A DNA stretch of 64,000 nt from Diprion similis (taxonomy: Eukaryota > Arthropoda > Insecta > Hymenoptera > Diprionidae): contig NC_060107.1 in the NCBI RefSeq assembly GCF_021155765.1, positions 13,440,501 to 13,504,500 of the forward strand. Direction: 5' to 3'. The notes under the pieces were generated by a model. The model had not been told where the DNA came from, made no database searches, and saw only the letters and a list, made by a program, of their open reading frames with translations. Below are positions 14,247 through 27,569 of this stretch, in pieces (position 1 is the stretch's first letter; each line of letters starts with the position of its first letter). A program made the position numbers and the translations under genes.

Positions 14247-17200
14247 ATGAAAATGGCGTCGAAAGGTCAGCGTTGGATGATTGATTCGGGAATTCTGCGT
14301 AAAAAAGATGGGGAAGAAGAGCCACAGGAGCTGTTGGTGTTCGGATATAGCTGCAAATTGTTTCGGGACGATAAGAAGGCGCAAATGATTGACCAAGGGA
14401 GGCATTTGATCCCATGGATGGCCGATAACTCGTTGAAAATAGACAGGTCCGTTCCGTTAACCTAGAAACTTAATCGCTTAAGATATATGTTTATTTTTCT
14501 ATAATTGCTACTTTTAACGCTTAGAGCAGTGATGTCGAAATCAAATACATACATGGACATAACAACGGAATACGTTACAATCAAACTGGTCTCATCAGTT
14601 TATGTACGGATAAGCATTCTGGAGGCTGTTTAAGGTTTCCGCAGGTGTTGCGGCCACCAAAGTGCTTCGCCACAGCGCGTAGTGCACTACAAGTGCAGTG
14701 CATTTCGGATACCACTCTTGTAGCTGATCCTCGATACATCAGCAAGGTGAGACACACCGCAGAGAGACAATCGACGGCTGATGATCATTTTAAATTATGG
14801 TCACTCAGCACGGTATGTATCTTCGCATAAAATCACAAGTGATGGGAACAATTGTAATTCTGACACATCCATTTAATTCTTAGGAGCTGATCTACTAAAT
14901 TTTTTCCTTCTTATTTCTACTTTTCTAATAATTTCAGTACTTACAGCATTATTCAAACTGATATCAGCAATTTTATTCACGGCGAAACCTTGAATTATTA
15001 GTTATATCAATAAAATATCGGACATTTTTACTTGCTCTCATTTAAATAACATTGTCGGTCTAATTTTTCAAGTCCAGTGAAAGTTTTACCATTTATTGAA
15101 ATAGTAAACCAATTTCTCATGATTCTTGAGTGGATCTTTACTTGTTTATATATGAAAGCTCAAAAACTATTCCAGTTAAAATACAGTTTCAGCAAACCTT
15201 AAATTTGTTTGCTTGTTTCTCAGGAATCACGATTTTCATGGTAAATTGGTTCAACTCAAATGACACTGGGGTCACTAATGCTGTTTACACAGGGAACAGC
15301 CAGCTATTGTATTGTACCGATAATTGGGAGATAAAAAAAATCTCACAATGTAATTGTGAAGATTTGTACATAAGATTTGAATAAATATGCCATAGTTATT
15401 TTTTTGTTTTGTATATTTATATTCAGTATCGTATGGGTGAAATTGATGCAGAGTTTTCAGAGCGTCAGATTTCACCTCTTACCCGTGATTTAATATGTGC
15501 ATGGTCGATAAGTCTGACATTTTAGATTTTGCTAATTATTATACTCTTAAGGAGGTCCAGGGTTTTTCGTACAAAGTGTATCATCAAAATATGTTCTTTT
15601 TTTTCTTTTAAACTAAAACTGAATGACAATTGCCCGTTCGAAGGAGTCTGGTTCCAATATGTTTTCGTCCAACTGATCTGATACGTTGATTACCATGCAA
15701 ATGCCCCATTTTAATTGTAATACGTTATCTAAGGCTTTCCTCAATTTGTAAAGGCCTGTTTCTGTATTATTCCCGCTCCCTACCTTCCGATTAATACTCG
15801 TACTCGTTGATAAATGAATCATATTCAACTTTTCACTGGACTCATTGCTATAAAACGAATACGTGCTTATAAAAAAAGGAACAAAAAATCAACCTAATAC
15901 ATGAAGACAATTTGAGGTGAGTTGCTGACAGAAGTTCTGGTAATACTGAGTTAAAAGTAATTTTTACCAATCTGACCAAATTATTTTCTCTCAAACAATC
16001 TCTAGTTTAGTTTTTACTTTGGATGTTTGATCAACTAATCTTATTTGTGTAAAGCATTAAAATGTCCTGCATAATTTTTCAGCAGTTACCAGAGGTTTGA
16101 TTATGAAAAAATTTACTGTAACACATAAACATTTCTCATATTGAATTGCTTCCATCACTTGGGAAATAATCTATGAATGAATGCTTTTTATTTTTCACAG
16201 GATTACCCTGAGGTGGATCTAATTAATAATCAACAATACAATTCTATTTTCAGTTATTGAAGCTGCGAGCCGTTCCTGAATGACTTGTGCATCACAATTT
16301 ATTTCTTTCTCTGATTTCTCTAACTTTCCTGTTATGTGTCGATAGATACGATGGACGTGGAGCATTGGGTGATCTGCGAGTACACGAACCACCGCCAGGT
16401 GGATTTGATCTACGACAAGTCCTCACCGAAGATGAAAGAAAAGTGGAACAGATTTGTGACGAGGAACGCTACCGGTCTCTATATAACAGCGATGCGGAGG
16501 AGACAATGTACCATGGTACAAAGCTCAATATTAATTATAACTTTTTATTTGTTACATGCAAACTGGTAAATACATTGAATTCTATGCAATTTACATTTTA
16601 TAGAAGAAGAAATTAAGCGGTTGCATCAAGCTCTGGACTCTGAAAATCCTTATGCTCAAGTAGCTTACAATTATAACGAAGATGAAATTAATCAAGCGGC
16701 AGGCAGTGGCGACACAAATAGTCCAAAGCCATCCGACGGATCTCAGGAAGACGAAGATCATGCATTTATCCCTCCACCTGAGCTTCAAATTCCTGAGGAT
16801 ATGGTTGTGGTAAATATTGTCATTTTATTATCTGAATGTAAGATACTCATCTTAGATAAATTCACCTCGTGTTTAGTCTTGGAAAGATAATGTGAGTCAT
16901 TTTTATCTTTAATCTTCATCTGGATACTTCTGCTGTTCATCTCAATCTTTTTTTGCGGTTTAAAGATAAGATAACCGGCTTACTGAAGCATAGAAGAACG
17001 CTATTCAGAGTTAAGACTTTGATATGCTTTTATAAGAATAAATAATTCAATGAAAACCCCTTTCTGCAACAAACTCTTCGTAATTTACTACAATAAATAA
17101 ATGGATTGAGCAAAACAAATATTTTTTTGCAGGTGGTGAAAAGAGTATTTTATTACTTGAGATCCGATATACTCTTTCGTTGCATTAACAAAAAATTATT

Positions 17201-20200
17201 TGCAGCCACAACATGTTTTCCTCGCTACCAAATAATATCCCATTTTTATTGTTATAGGGTGTCTAGTTTCAATGATTTATGAAATTTCCTGACATTTCCC
17301 GGTTTTCCATACGAAAATTGACATTCTTTCAGGACTCATTTCAACCCAACTTTAGTAACAAACTCATCTTCTGTCATAAAAATTAGTAACAAAGTAGACA
17401 TCAGATGTTTACGTTGTAAGTTAAAATAGTCTTTCAGTTCAGTTTTGATTAAACCTCATTACCAAATATATCAATAAACACTTCAATTTTAAGAAAGTAA
17501 TGTGAGATTAGGAACAGTCATTCTTTCTTAGCATGAAGGTAAAAGCATCAATCTGAGATTATGAACTGTTTTTAGTGCTTGTTTATATTTTTCATAAATT
17601 TTACACAGTGCCCAACATCAATTTATCAATTCTTAAAATTCTTCCAAAAATCTCATTTTTCGTCACTTATATCTTTTTCACACCAACCTATGCAATCGTC
17701 TCACGGAGATTGATATTCTACATCTTAAAGAATCGTACACTAATGAGGAATAAATTACAAAAATTCCAGTACACATCTCCAGATTCCCAGATAATTCCCG
17801 GTTTTTCAAATTTTCGTGACAGTTAGACACCCTGTATTATCTTTTTGACTATTCAAATGAAAATGAGACTAGTCTTATCGTTTATGAGGATAAATGCATT
17901 AAAAATTCTCTTTTATCTTATCCAGATGAATTTGTACAAGAATAATCATATCTTGATCCAAATAATAATATTCATTATTTGGTACAACATTACTCAGTGC
18001 GTAAAAAATATGGGAAATACATTTTAAGAAATAAAAAATCCAGTCTCCGTATTTGTATTACTTATTTTTATACATACATTCTTTTACAGCCAGAAACACA
18101 GAAATTAAATGCCATCATTACGAAAACTGCCCTCTTCATTAGTCAACAAGGGGGTCAAATGGAAGTCCTGATTAAAGCAAAACAAGCCAACAACTCTCAA
18201 TTTTCTTTCCTCTCCATCGATGGACCTCTGCATCCTTATTATAGACATGTCCTTGCTGCAATCAAGGATGGTAAATACAACCCTGAAAAGCAGCCTGAGA
18301 AGGAACAATCCGGTAAGTATAACTATTAATCGGTGCATGAATATCCGGGACTGTTGACAATTTATTTTCTTATCACACATTTAAATACAATTGGCCAAAT
18401 GTGATTACCTTAAAATTTTCCAAGCTCGAACAGTAAAAACTTGTACTCTTTAATTAATTGAAATACGTGTTTGATTTTGCAGAAAGCGAAGACGAATCGG
18501 ACGGGGATGGCGAATCTTACCTTCACCCAAGTCTCGCGCCATCTTTTAGTAAAGTCGAATCGGTAAGTTTGGAGAAAATAGATGAGATATTAAATTGCTA
18601 GTGCTATTTTAACTAAACAATGTGTGCAAAACGATCTGGTCTCTAATCGGTGAGTGTAGAGCCAGTGAGCTTTGCAACATTCGATTCTTATTGCGATTTG
18701 ACAGGTTTGTGCTGAAGCAATGTTTACCGTTTACACATATTTGATTCACAATACCCTGATTTTTGCAGGCCCAAAAAAAACTATTATTTCCTTCTTGTTT
18801 ACTACGAAATATATGTACATATGAATTTGCATTTGCACGAGTCAACAAATTGCACATATAGCAATAGGAGGAAGACCAAAATATTTGAAACATATTGCAA
18901 ATCTAACTTACATGTAAAATGTTTCTGTTTCCAGGGCTGGTTCTGGTATGCATTGGATCGTCCGTTGTGCCCCTTTATTTATAAATGATCTACTCTACAC
19001 TGAGCAGTGTGATTTTTGCATATAAAGATCTTTGATTTATTGACTGATATTTTATTTGCATAATAGCTATGGTATTCAAATGTACGGCATTTAGTTGCCA
19101 TTTGATAAGCCCATTTCGGCTCTCAAGCAATGATTAGATATTTTGTTAGTCTATTTAATGGAATTCCGTCTCAGGGCTCTTGTGGCAATTAGCAAAAATC
19201 TGCCAATAATTTTTCGCGAATGAACGTTGTGTGAAAAACAAAGATAAGCACTTTTCACACCTTTGAATGCTTAGATCGCGTTGTAAATATTTATGAATCC
19301 CTCAAATAGCTTTACTGCTCTTGAATTCACTCTGCCCATTCACACATTTTGCTCTGGGGAAAATAAAATAAATTCCCTGTACCATTGGTACAAACACATT
19401 TTTTTTTTTTTTCAGCACAATGTCGAAACATATATATTAATGTTCTGTCTATAATGTATCGTCTAATTTGAATGTTATCACCTTGTACTTCTATTTGAAA
19501 TAAACATTCATACAATTTGTGTAGACAGTGGATAGAGAAGTATAAATATGTAAGGGTTAGTTCAGAACAACCTACTTATCAAAAATGAATTGATTCACAG
19601 GCGCCCAGTATTCCGAGCATTCAGTATAAGCCGTCAGCCGATTGCGCCTACTCCATGCTGGTGAACAAGATCACAGGCAAACCACCTCTGCCAAGGATAC
19701 CCCACCAACCCGAGATCCCCGCTCAGCCTTCACCTCCAGCTAGTTACTACTCCGTTCCTCCTCAGGTAATAGATAAGTGCCCTTGTTTTCACTCGGAGGA
19801 AGTTTTATATGAATGCGATATGAATCGAAATTAGCAACGGTCAAATAAAGTAATTCATTATTGTAGCTTTAGAGTGACTTTGAATTAGATGAGTTTATCA
19901 TACATAAATATTATATTGCTCAAGTAAAAGTACTAACAGCCAAAAGTAAATTGGATCGTACAAGTCAGTACGCCAAAAAAAAGAACAATATCATTGAAGG
20001 GTAGAATTTTAAACATATACTTTTGTCATCATTAATAGTCCCGCAAGACTGCCAATTGTTCTTATCGATTAGCTTGTAAATGTACCTGTGTGTACACTCT
20101 GAGTTTAACGTTGCTATGGTGACCTAAAATAAATATCGGTGATTAACTTTCTTGCTTCGACCACTTGCAGAATTACCCAGCACTGTATCCACCGGCACCT

Positions 20201-21782
20201 CAGCAATATGCGCATGGTCCAGTGATTTATGGACCAAACGGACAAGTCGAGCCACCACCGGAAAATGCATCTCAATCAAGCACATGTTCCCCACCTCAGC
20301 AAGCGAAGGACGGTCAGGTAACTCTGGTTCCCTACGGACAAACACCACCAAAGCCTTTGGGTAGGCCTTCCTTCATTGTCCCGCCTGCCGACGTTCAAAT
20401 AATCATCGACAAGATGGCCAGTTACGTTGCCAAGAATGGTAGAGACTTTGAGGCAATCGTGAAAAGCAAGGGGGATCCAAGATTCAATTTTCTTGAGTTA
20501 TCGCACCAGTATCATGGCTACTACGCTCACAAATTAACGATCTACGAAGGTGCTGTGGATACTAAAGCATTAACGGAGGAACAACTTCTTCAGGAACAAG
20601 AACCGCAAGAGGAAAAACAAAAGAAGTTGGAAGAATTGCAAAAAAAACAACAACGAATGGAGGAGGTGCAGAAGAGGGTAAAAATGATACAGGCCAAGAA
20701 GAAGGGAGACGTTAAACACGAACAAGGTGGGAAGCAGGTAACGACTGTGTCATTTTCTATAAAGAAACCAAAGGAAGGTGAATCGACTGTAATTGAAAAA
20801 CGTAGCGCGCTGCCATTGGAGGAAAGCGATGAGGACATCGAAGAAGGTAAACGTGAAACAAATTCTAAGCCTAACTCGCCGCATGATAGCAGCGACGAGA
20901 GTCGAGCGTCAAAAATTGATAAGGAGACATCAAAGTCTGAAAAAAAGAGTAAAATCGATTACAAAGAGTTCGTCGACCTGACGGAGGACATTTTTGAAGA
21001 CTGTCAAAAAGAAGTTAGAAACAAGCAAGCTGAGGAGAGAATAAAAGACAAACTTGCCGCTGCTGCGCGGGATAAGCTGGCCGCAAATTCTCGAGAAAGG
21101 CAGCTTCAATTAGAGAGGAAAAAGAAGGCTGCAATGTTCCTCAGCCAAATACAAGTGCCTGCTTTGTCCAAAACCGCAACCGTCACTCCTAATATTGCCT
21201 TTCGAAAAACTGACGATTCAGACGAGGTTCATTCAATCCCCTCACCGACACCAGCTGCCAGCGAAGATGCGGACGCACGAGTCAATGGCAATTCCTTAAT
21301 GAATAGGCTCAAGGGTTCCGACTTGGGTAGCAAACGCCCAAGGCCTTCTTCTAGAAGTCGCAGTAGAAGTCGCAGCCATTCGGACAGAAGTAAACAGCAC
21401 AAGAAGCACAAGAAAAAAAAAACCTCACACAAAAGGTTAGTAAGAATTCCAATTTTAGCTGTCGTTCGTGTTTTCAGATATTGTATTCATTCTAAAAAAA
21501 TTTACAACTTGTATTTCTACCTTGACTCGATTTCTAATTATGTAGTTGATAGCAGATTATTAAATAATGAAAATTATACCGTTTTATTTATTAATTATCA
21601 CATTTACTTCCAGCTATGACAGCCCTTCGAGTTCCCGTTTCCATAAATCTAAGAAAACCAAAAAATCATCGTCATCAAGACACCGGTCTCGTTCAAAAAC
21701 ACCATCGCGCCGACAGAGTCATTCTTCTAAACATTCGCGGAAGGACAGTAATTCCAGTGAATCAGATTCCGGTGGATCGTGA
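14247..21782 (+). CDS. SFSWAP: Splicing factor, suppressor of white-apricot homologue
   Basis: Seen: eight coding exons, 14247-14446, 16346-16515, 16604-16809, 18090-18312, 18483-18562, 19601-19765, 20171-21435 and 21614-21782, joining to 825 codons plus TGA. Domain order: N-terminal DRY_EERY domain (DRYDGRG at about 66-72, DEERY at 105-109), SURP module 1 (about 196-245), an acidic and proline-rich linker, SURP module 2 (about 421-470), a charged coiled-coil-like region with Lys/Glu/Gln runs (about 490-560), and a C-terminal Arg/Ser region (about 770-825). Known: SFSWAP is a nuclear SR-related splicing regulator; SURP modules bind SF1, and Drosophila su(w[a]) represses splicing of its own first introns. 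The second ATG (14253, followed by GCG with A at -3) has better context than the first, so the protein may start two residues later. The domain match makes the identity firm. Confidence 0.95.
14447..16603 (+). promoter_or_regulatory. SFSWAP introns 1 and 2 with weak donors
   Basis: Intron 1 (14447-16345) begins GTCCGT and intron 2 (16516-16603, 88 bp) begins GTACAA. The later donors are GTAAAT, GTAAGT, GTAAGT, GTAATA and GTTAGT, mostly closer to consensus. If intron 1 is retained, translation stops at TAG 14463-14465, giving a 72-residue truncated product. Drosophila su(w[a]) is known to block splicing of its own first introns, so these weak sites may be a conserved regulatory switch. The regulation here is inferred. 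Confidence 0.5.
17255..17834. mobile_element. 580-bp MITE with TA duplication in SFSWAP intron 3
   Basis: The terminal inverted repeats begin TAGGGTGTCTA at the left and CAGGGTGTCTA (reverse complement of the right end). They are flanked by TA at 17253-17254 and 17835-17836. Similarity continues inward with a CCCGGTTTTC motif near each end. It has no coding capacity. The TA target and end form resemble Tc1/mariner-type miniature elements, but that assignment is inferred. Confidence 0.65.
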
Positions 21783-22817
21783 AACGATATCTTGTTCAGT
21801 ATCTAGATAAGTACGCATGTAAAATTGTAAATAATGCTATAACAGTTGATAAGTGTAGAACGTTTACAAAAAAATTAAAGAAAAAAGAAAGAAAAAAGTG
21901 AGTCTATTAATGGAGCTGAATTTATTTTTACATTTCTTCAAATTGAATAATGTCATTATATACTTCAAGCTTTACCTCCAAATAATTTTTATATCGCACC
22001 ACAAAATCTCATCGAACATTAGCATCGTCTTCATCTAATACTGAATGCGTAAATTGTTTGCATACGTAAAATTTACTCATCGACATTTTGAATCATCATA
22101 CCACATGATGAAAGTGTCTGGAGGTCTTTGAAAAGATAACTTATGACTTGGCAACTTCCATTAGTTGCCTTTGAATGTAAAAGCTACGTAAATTCATGAA
22201 AAATAGCAACCAATTGCAAAACTTTAAAACCTGATAAAGCATCATATTGATAATTATGTAATTCATAAAGATAAGCAGTGAGTGAAATTACTGACGATTG
22301 GCGAATTTTTTTTGAATAAAGTTAAAGATTATCAACAAATGTTTATACACAGCAAAATTGTTGAATGACATTCGAATATGCGTATATTTTACAAAAATGG
22401 ATGCTGATGGTTTTTATTGACTTACAATTGCCGGCTCCTTTTTTATAAACAACTGTCTACTTGTAATCGAACAAAGTCTGAAAGATTTAAACCCAAAGAG
22501 ATAGCCGAGAGGTTTTAAAGAACGATTCCATAATAATTCTTAATAATAATAATGTACTTCTGTATTGAATTTCATTCCTGCAAAGTAACATTAGCAAACG
22601 TAAAGTGTTGCAAACAAATTGCGAAACTTATCAGTCCCCCCAAAAGAAACATGCAACCTTGTGATTAATGGAAAAATTTACAGTATTCGTTTTCTTACGA
22701 AATTATACAATATCTGCAATCAGTTGACAGGATGACCTGTGATATGCCATTTCTGACGTTAGTATAATAATAATTATCGCAACAATCTGGAGGGTCAAGG
22801 GTGATGTTATTGAGATT
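21783..22817 (+). other. SFSWAP 3'UTR and short spacer to MIOX
   Basis: About 1 kb lies between the SFSWAP stop and the MIOX promoter. An AATAAA at 22315-22320 is a reasonable poly(A) signal for SFSWAP. No open frame with coding character is present. Confidence 0.5.
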
Positions 22818-22853
22818 TATAAATTCTCTCGACAATAAAGCCAACGAGTCAGT
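22818..22853 (+). promoter_or_regulatory. MIOX core promoter: TATA box and TCAGT initiator
   Basis: TATAAAT lies at 22818-22824 and TCAGT at 22849-22853. The presumed +1 A (22851) is 33 bp from the first T of the TATA box, the spacing expected in arthropod promoters. The MIOX ATG follows about 42 nt later, giving a short 5'UTR. No downstream promoter element is evident at +28. Confidence 0.65.
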
Positions 22854-22892
22854 GTAAGAAGCACTACTGTCGATCTTAAAGGAATTGCCAAG

Positions 22893-25178
22893 ATGTCTGC
22901 CAAAATTTTAGTACGTACAAATAAAATTTTCATAAATCTGTAGGCTTAGTCGTTAGAAATCAATGTAATTACACAGTGCTAGTCCGAACAATCTTTCAAA
23001 GATTTAATGAAAAAAATAATGGAATAACTGAAACAGTTATAATCTTCCTATGGATTGTACGGATCTTATAAATCATACCCAGATTAGATTGGTGAAATTT
23101 AACTCTGGGAAACAAACTATCTCGACGCTGGTATTAAAATTTTGAAAAAACTCACTGCTTATACAAGAAAATATATCTGCATACAATCAACAATTAATAG
23201 AGAACGATTCAAAAGTTAGAATATTTTGTTATCTGAAAATTCCATTTCAACAAAGTTCAAGATTGTTATATCGATTTTTGTGGTAGCTAATCTGTCTTTA
23301 ACATTCGTATGTTCAATAAATGCAGCATTGGTCTGTAACAAAAATAATTATATTAATCTACTTTTTTTTCAATAATATGTAGCCAACATATTTTGCCACA
23401 CTTGAATCATAACGTGATTAGGGTCCTTGGCAACTTGTATTATTTTTACGTAGCAATCGTATGAAAGTCAACAAAATTTTGAACCTGATTCCCACTGTGC
23501 TGTAATCAATTCCGTTGGAATTTTATTACACTGTATAGAACCCCTCATTCTCCTTCGAGTTTCTGTACTCGTGAAACTTTTACAAATTGCTTGAACGGTT
23601 AAAGAAAATCTCAATAATATTCAAGTGTAGCAAAAAAATGTTAGCCATGTATTCTTGAAAAAAAGAGTAGACAAATACAGTAATTTTAATTTGTTATGGG
23701 CCAATGATACATGCATTGAATATACGAATTTATAGAATGGAATAGCTTCAATAAAAACAATAGTTGTCGATTCTCCGTCAGATCGAACACAAACAATCCA
23801 TAAAACATTCCGCGTTTGTTTTCTTATAGCAAAGTTCAAATATAAACTGCGTTAACTGTTATCTATGTTGTATCAGAAAAGATTCAGAGACCAGACAGCG
23901 TCAGCAGCATGCTGGGCTTCACACACACGTGTTAAATGCGTGAACAAATAAAGGAAGTTGGCGATAAATTAAATTTCTTCTGTATTAACTCACATTCTCC
24001 TCGCACATGGCCTATCTGGAGTATTTTTAACACTAGTATTATAACGTATCAGACTCACAGCAGTAAGGAGGGGTCGAAGCTATAAAGCTAGAGCCCTCTA
24101 GATAAAGCTGTATTCCAGAAATTCCAGTTCAAAGAGAAGTTGGATCTTTCAATTTTTCAATTTTAGACTAAATCAATACATTTGAAGCACTAGGTATTGT
24201 ACTTTTTCCTTCCACGTTTGCTGTCACATGTTAAAAAATCTCCGTATGATAAGTTAAGTTCACTATCGTGAGACAGAATTCTCCAGACGTTTCTCCGCGT
24301 TTATTCTACGGAAGACAGTGTTGTACCTTCATGTTTACTATCATGACGTACCGTGCAGCCCAGCAGCCCAGTAAGAAAACAACAATTTAAAAATCACGAT
24401 TTGAAACAATTAGTGAAAATAACTCGTAACTTCGTTACTCTTTTGAAAAATTAAATTCCACTTCAATATTATGTGAATTTTGATAAGTTTCTAACTAACA
24501 GCAGTTTTTGGCATTAGATTTTTATCATAATTGTTTAAATTCTAGTCGCCTGGGCCGACGGCTGCAATTCTCGACCCGTCGGAACATCTGCGACCGGAAC
24601 CAGTGCACGCGGAAAAATCAGCCAATCAATTCAGAGATTATTCGGTAGACCCAGAAGATCCGCTCAAGGAACGAGTCCGAAAAACTTACCATGATATGCA
24701 TACTAATCAAACAGTGGAGTTTGTACGCTGTTAGTATTAAGATTTATGACTTTAATTCTACGCATCTACACTGACTGAAGTAATTTTCACGTTGCACAAT
24801 CGTATTTAATTTGACAGTATATATCTTCGCAAAACTCTTCATCTTACACAGGTATAATTGGATTATATATTGAGGTGAAATCGAATCGCTCATATCAGTC
24901 GTTACATTTTCTCACATTGTTGACAAACAAATCAAAAAATTTCCATGATTCTTTTACTTATGTAATTACAAGATCTCAGGTGTGATTCAGCGTCAACAAC
25001 ATTGTTGTTATTTCGACCTAAATTTAAGATCTGCATTTATAACTTACAAAATGACCAAATATTGAAATCACTCGTTATTTTTAGTTCCCACTAAACGAAT
25101 ATAAAGTATGAATACGTTTATGGTCTAAGAGCTGAAGTTTAAGAATTCAAGTGATATTAATAATGATATAATAATAAT

Positions 25179-25210
<32 letters not shown>

Positions 25211-27175
25211 AATTTCAATGAAGAACTGCTTATTATAAGTTAGTATGAGCTTGAAGTACCGATTGACCGAACCCGATGAAAAATTCGAGTTGCTACTAAT
25301 TCTGAGTTGTGATAGTAACTTTGGGACAAATCAAGGAAAGCTAGTTAGCTAAACATTGTATCGATGTGTCTGTTTATTATTGAAACCGTCTACAGTAGAA
25401 CCGTATAGATCAAAACTTCGGGTCCATGGATTATTCTAGATGCAGAGAATGAAGTTCTACAGATTATGCCGCAATGACTTAACAAAAACTACACAAGTGT
25501 GATACACGGATATCATTTAAAGTTTCGTCTCTGAAAATTGGATCATAGCTTCAACGTGGCTGCTGTATAAATTGCTGCCACAATTAACATAGTATTGTGC
25601 TCTTCTAGCTCGTATGGCAGACTGGCTACGTTTTAACAAGCTGAAAATGACTGTGAAAGATGCACTCATCAAACTAAACGACCTTGTCGATGAAAGTGAC
25701 CCAGATTCCAATTTGCCAAATATTGTGCATGCATTCCAAACTGCAGAACGCGTCAGGGCGGATCACCCAGATCTCGATTGGTTCCATCTTACGGGCCTAA
25801 TACATGATCTTGGCAAGGTATGTGTATAACGCATTAGGAAACTTTAAAGTCTAGATGGAAGAAAATTACATGTGACCATCGATTAATATTATAAAGATAT
25901 GCGATAAAATTCTGAATGATTATACACCTTCGAACGTCATGATATTTATTATCTCATGAGAGTATATTTTGGTATTGTTTTTAGATTTTTAGACGGATTC
26001 GTTTTGTACCAACGTCATTATTTTCAAATTCTTGTACATCGGTTAATAATTATTATTACTGAACTCCTTCTAGTTGCTTGGAAGACTTCTTCGATATACA
26101 TTTTTATCCGAAGATAAAATGTTCTTACAAATAGTTGCAAATTCATGTTAATTTCAGGTAATGGCCTTTTACGGTGAACCACAATGGGCTGTAGTTGGGG
26201 ATACGTTTCCTGTTGGCTGTGCCTGGGGTGACAACATCGTTTACAGAGATACCAGTTTCGAAGATAATCCTGACGGAAAAGACAGCCGCTACAAGTAAGT
26301 AACATCTTTCACGGTGAAAATTCATGATATATATATATATTTTGATGCCTGTTCAGTAACGTCGTGTTATAAACCATCACAGAATTGAAAACAATTTTTT
26401 GATCTACAGGAAGACCATTTTTTTTTTTAAACTCACGAATTACCTCCAATCCAATGCCTTTGCTAACTAAACTGTTGAACCAAACGGCAAAATATTTAAC
26501 AGTTTGTGAAATGTACATCGTAAATTGATTTGCTTGAAATGGTTTTTTTGAAAAATTCTCTTCAGCACTAAGTATGGAATGTACAAGCCAAAGTGTGGAC
26601 TGGACAATTTGATGATGTCATGGGGTCATGACGAATTCCTCTACCGCGTACTCAAACATAATAATACAAAATTGCCGGAGGAGGCTTTAGTCATGATTCG
26701 TTACCATTCGTTTTACCCTTGGCATGCAAGTGGAGACTATTCCTACTTCTGTACTGAAAAGGATAACGAAAACCTGAAATGGGTACTTGAATTCAAGTAA
26801 GTAACTACTTTGAAATTTTTTTTAAATATATCTATACATGCATATGATCTAATACAGTAGTTGCTTCTAAATATAGGCTAGATTTTCAATTATTGAGGTG
26901 GTGCATAAGGGGGTGTCCTGGTCGATTTCGATGTTGACGTATATATCTCCAAATATCGAAATCCACGTATCTCGAACACGAAAAAGAGCTTAACCAGCCC
27001 CATTCTATATACAATTCTGAACAAAAACAAATATTACTTAGCTTGCAATATTGTTTCTGTTCACAGCAAGTACGATCTTTACTCAAAGAGTGACACCGTT
27101 CCCGACATTGAAAAATTATGGCCATACTACGAGGGGCTCATAGAAAAGTACATCCCTGGTGAAATAGAATGGTAG
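22893..27175 (+). CDS. Miox: Myo-inositol oxygenase
   Basis: Role: a cytosolic mixed-valent di-iron oxygenase that cleaves myo-inositol with O2 to D-glucuronate, the first committed step of inositol catabolism. Seen: six coding exons, 22893-22910, 24546-24729, 25609-25817, 26158-26294, 26566-26796 and 27067-27175, giving 295 codons plus TAG, against about 285 residues in mammals. All expected iron ligands are present: His108, the HD pair His133-Asp134, His204 (in SWGHDE), His230 (in RYHSFYPWH) and Asp263 (in NKYDLY). They sit at a constant offset of ten from the human numbering as I recall it. Exon 2 must end at 24729 (donor GTTAGT), not at an earlier GT, to keep the frame. The six-codon first exon (MSAKIL) fits in phase behind a good promoter, but is the least certain exon. 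Identity is firm. Confidence 0.95.
22911..24545 (+). other. MIOX intron 1
   Basis: This 1.6-kb intron starts GTACGT and ends TTCTAG. It is AT-rich with no open frame of coding character. No recognisable repeat family was seen in it. It could hold regulatory sequence given its position next to the promoter. Confidence 0.45.
26913..26998 (+). repeat. Interspersed repeat in the last MIOX intron
   Basis: About 85 bp here match 40914-41000 in the same orientation with scattered differences. The shared core includes TATATCTCCAAATATCGAA. The copy is fully intronic (intron 26797-27066), so it does not touch the MIOX protein. Confidence 0.6.
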
Positions 27176-27543
27176 AAGAATTTTTCTCGCTATCGGACAA
27201 TGCCAGAAAAGATTACTTGAAGCGGAAGAGATTACTCAATCCTAACACACAATGAAAAGTATAAATAAGTAAGGATTAACAAAAAGGCTGAAGTGCTGAT
27301 TCAGAACATCAAAAACAGTAGCAACAAGAGTTCCACCAATCAAAACATTGGAGTAATCCAGCTCCACTCTAAAATGGTCTGCAAGATGTATTGGAAAATT
27401 CAATGGACGCCCTGTATATTGTATCGAGATCTTTTTCTGACTCAAATGAAGTTATGGTTCGGTGTTATTAGTACAGGTCCATTTTGAATACAAAATTGCG
27501 CTGTACACCATGTTTGCGTTACAGTAAAAATTGTCTGTAAGTG

Positions 27544-27569
27544 AATAAATATGGTGGAAGTAAAATAAA
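27544..27569 (+). terminator. MIOX poly(A) signals
   Basis: Two AATAAA hexamers (27544-27549 and 27564-27569) lie about 370-395 nt after the MIOX stop, followed by a T/G-rich stretch that fits a downstream cleavage element. Confidence 0.6.

Noticed and set aside
14645..14830. 61-codon frame in SFSWAP intron 1
   Set aside because: It starts at a non-ATG codon and would interrupt the DRY_EERY domain, whose exons join perfectly without it.
15613..15828. 71-codon minus-strand frame in SFSWAP intron 1
   Set aside because: It looks slightly protein-like, but no family was recognised, no promoter or splice context was found, and the length is within chance for the region.
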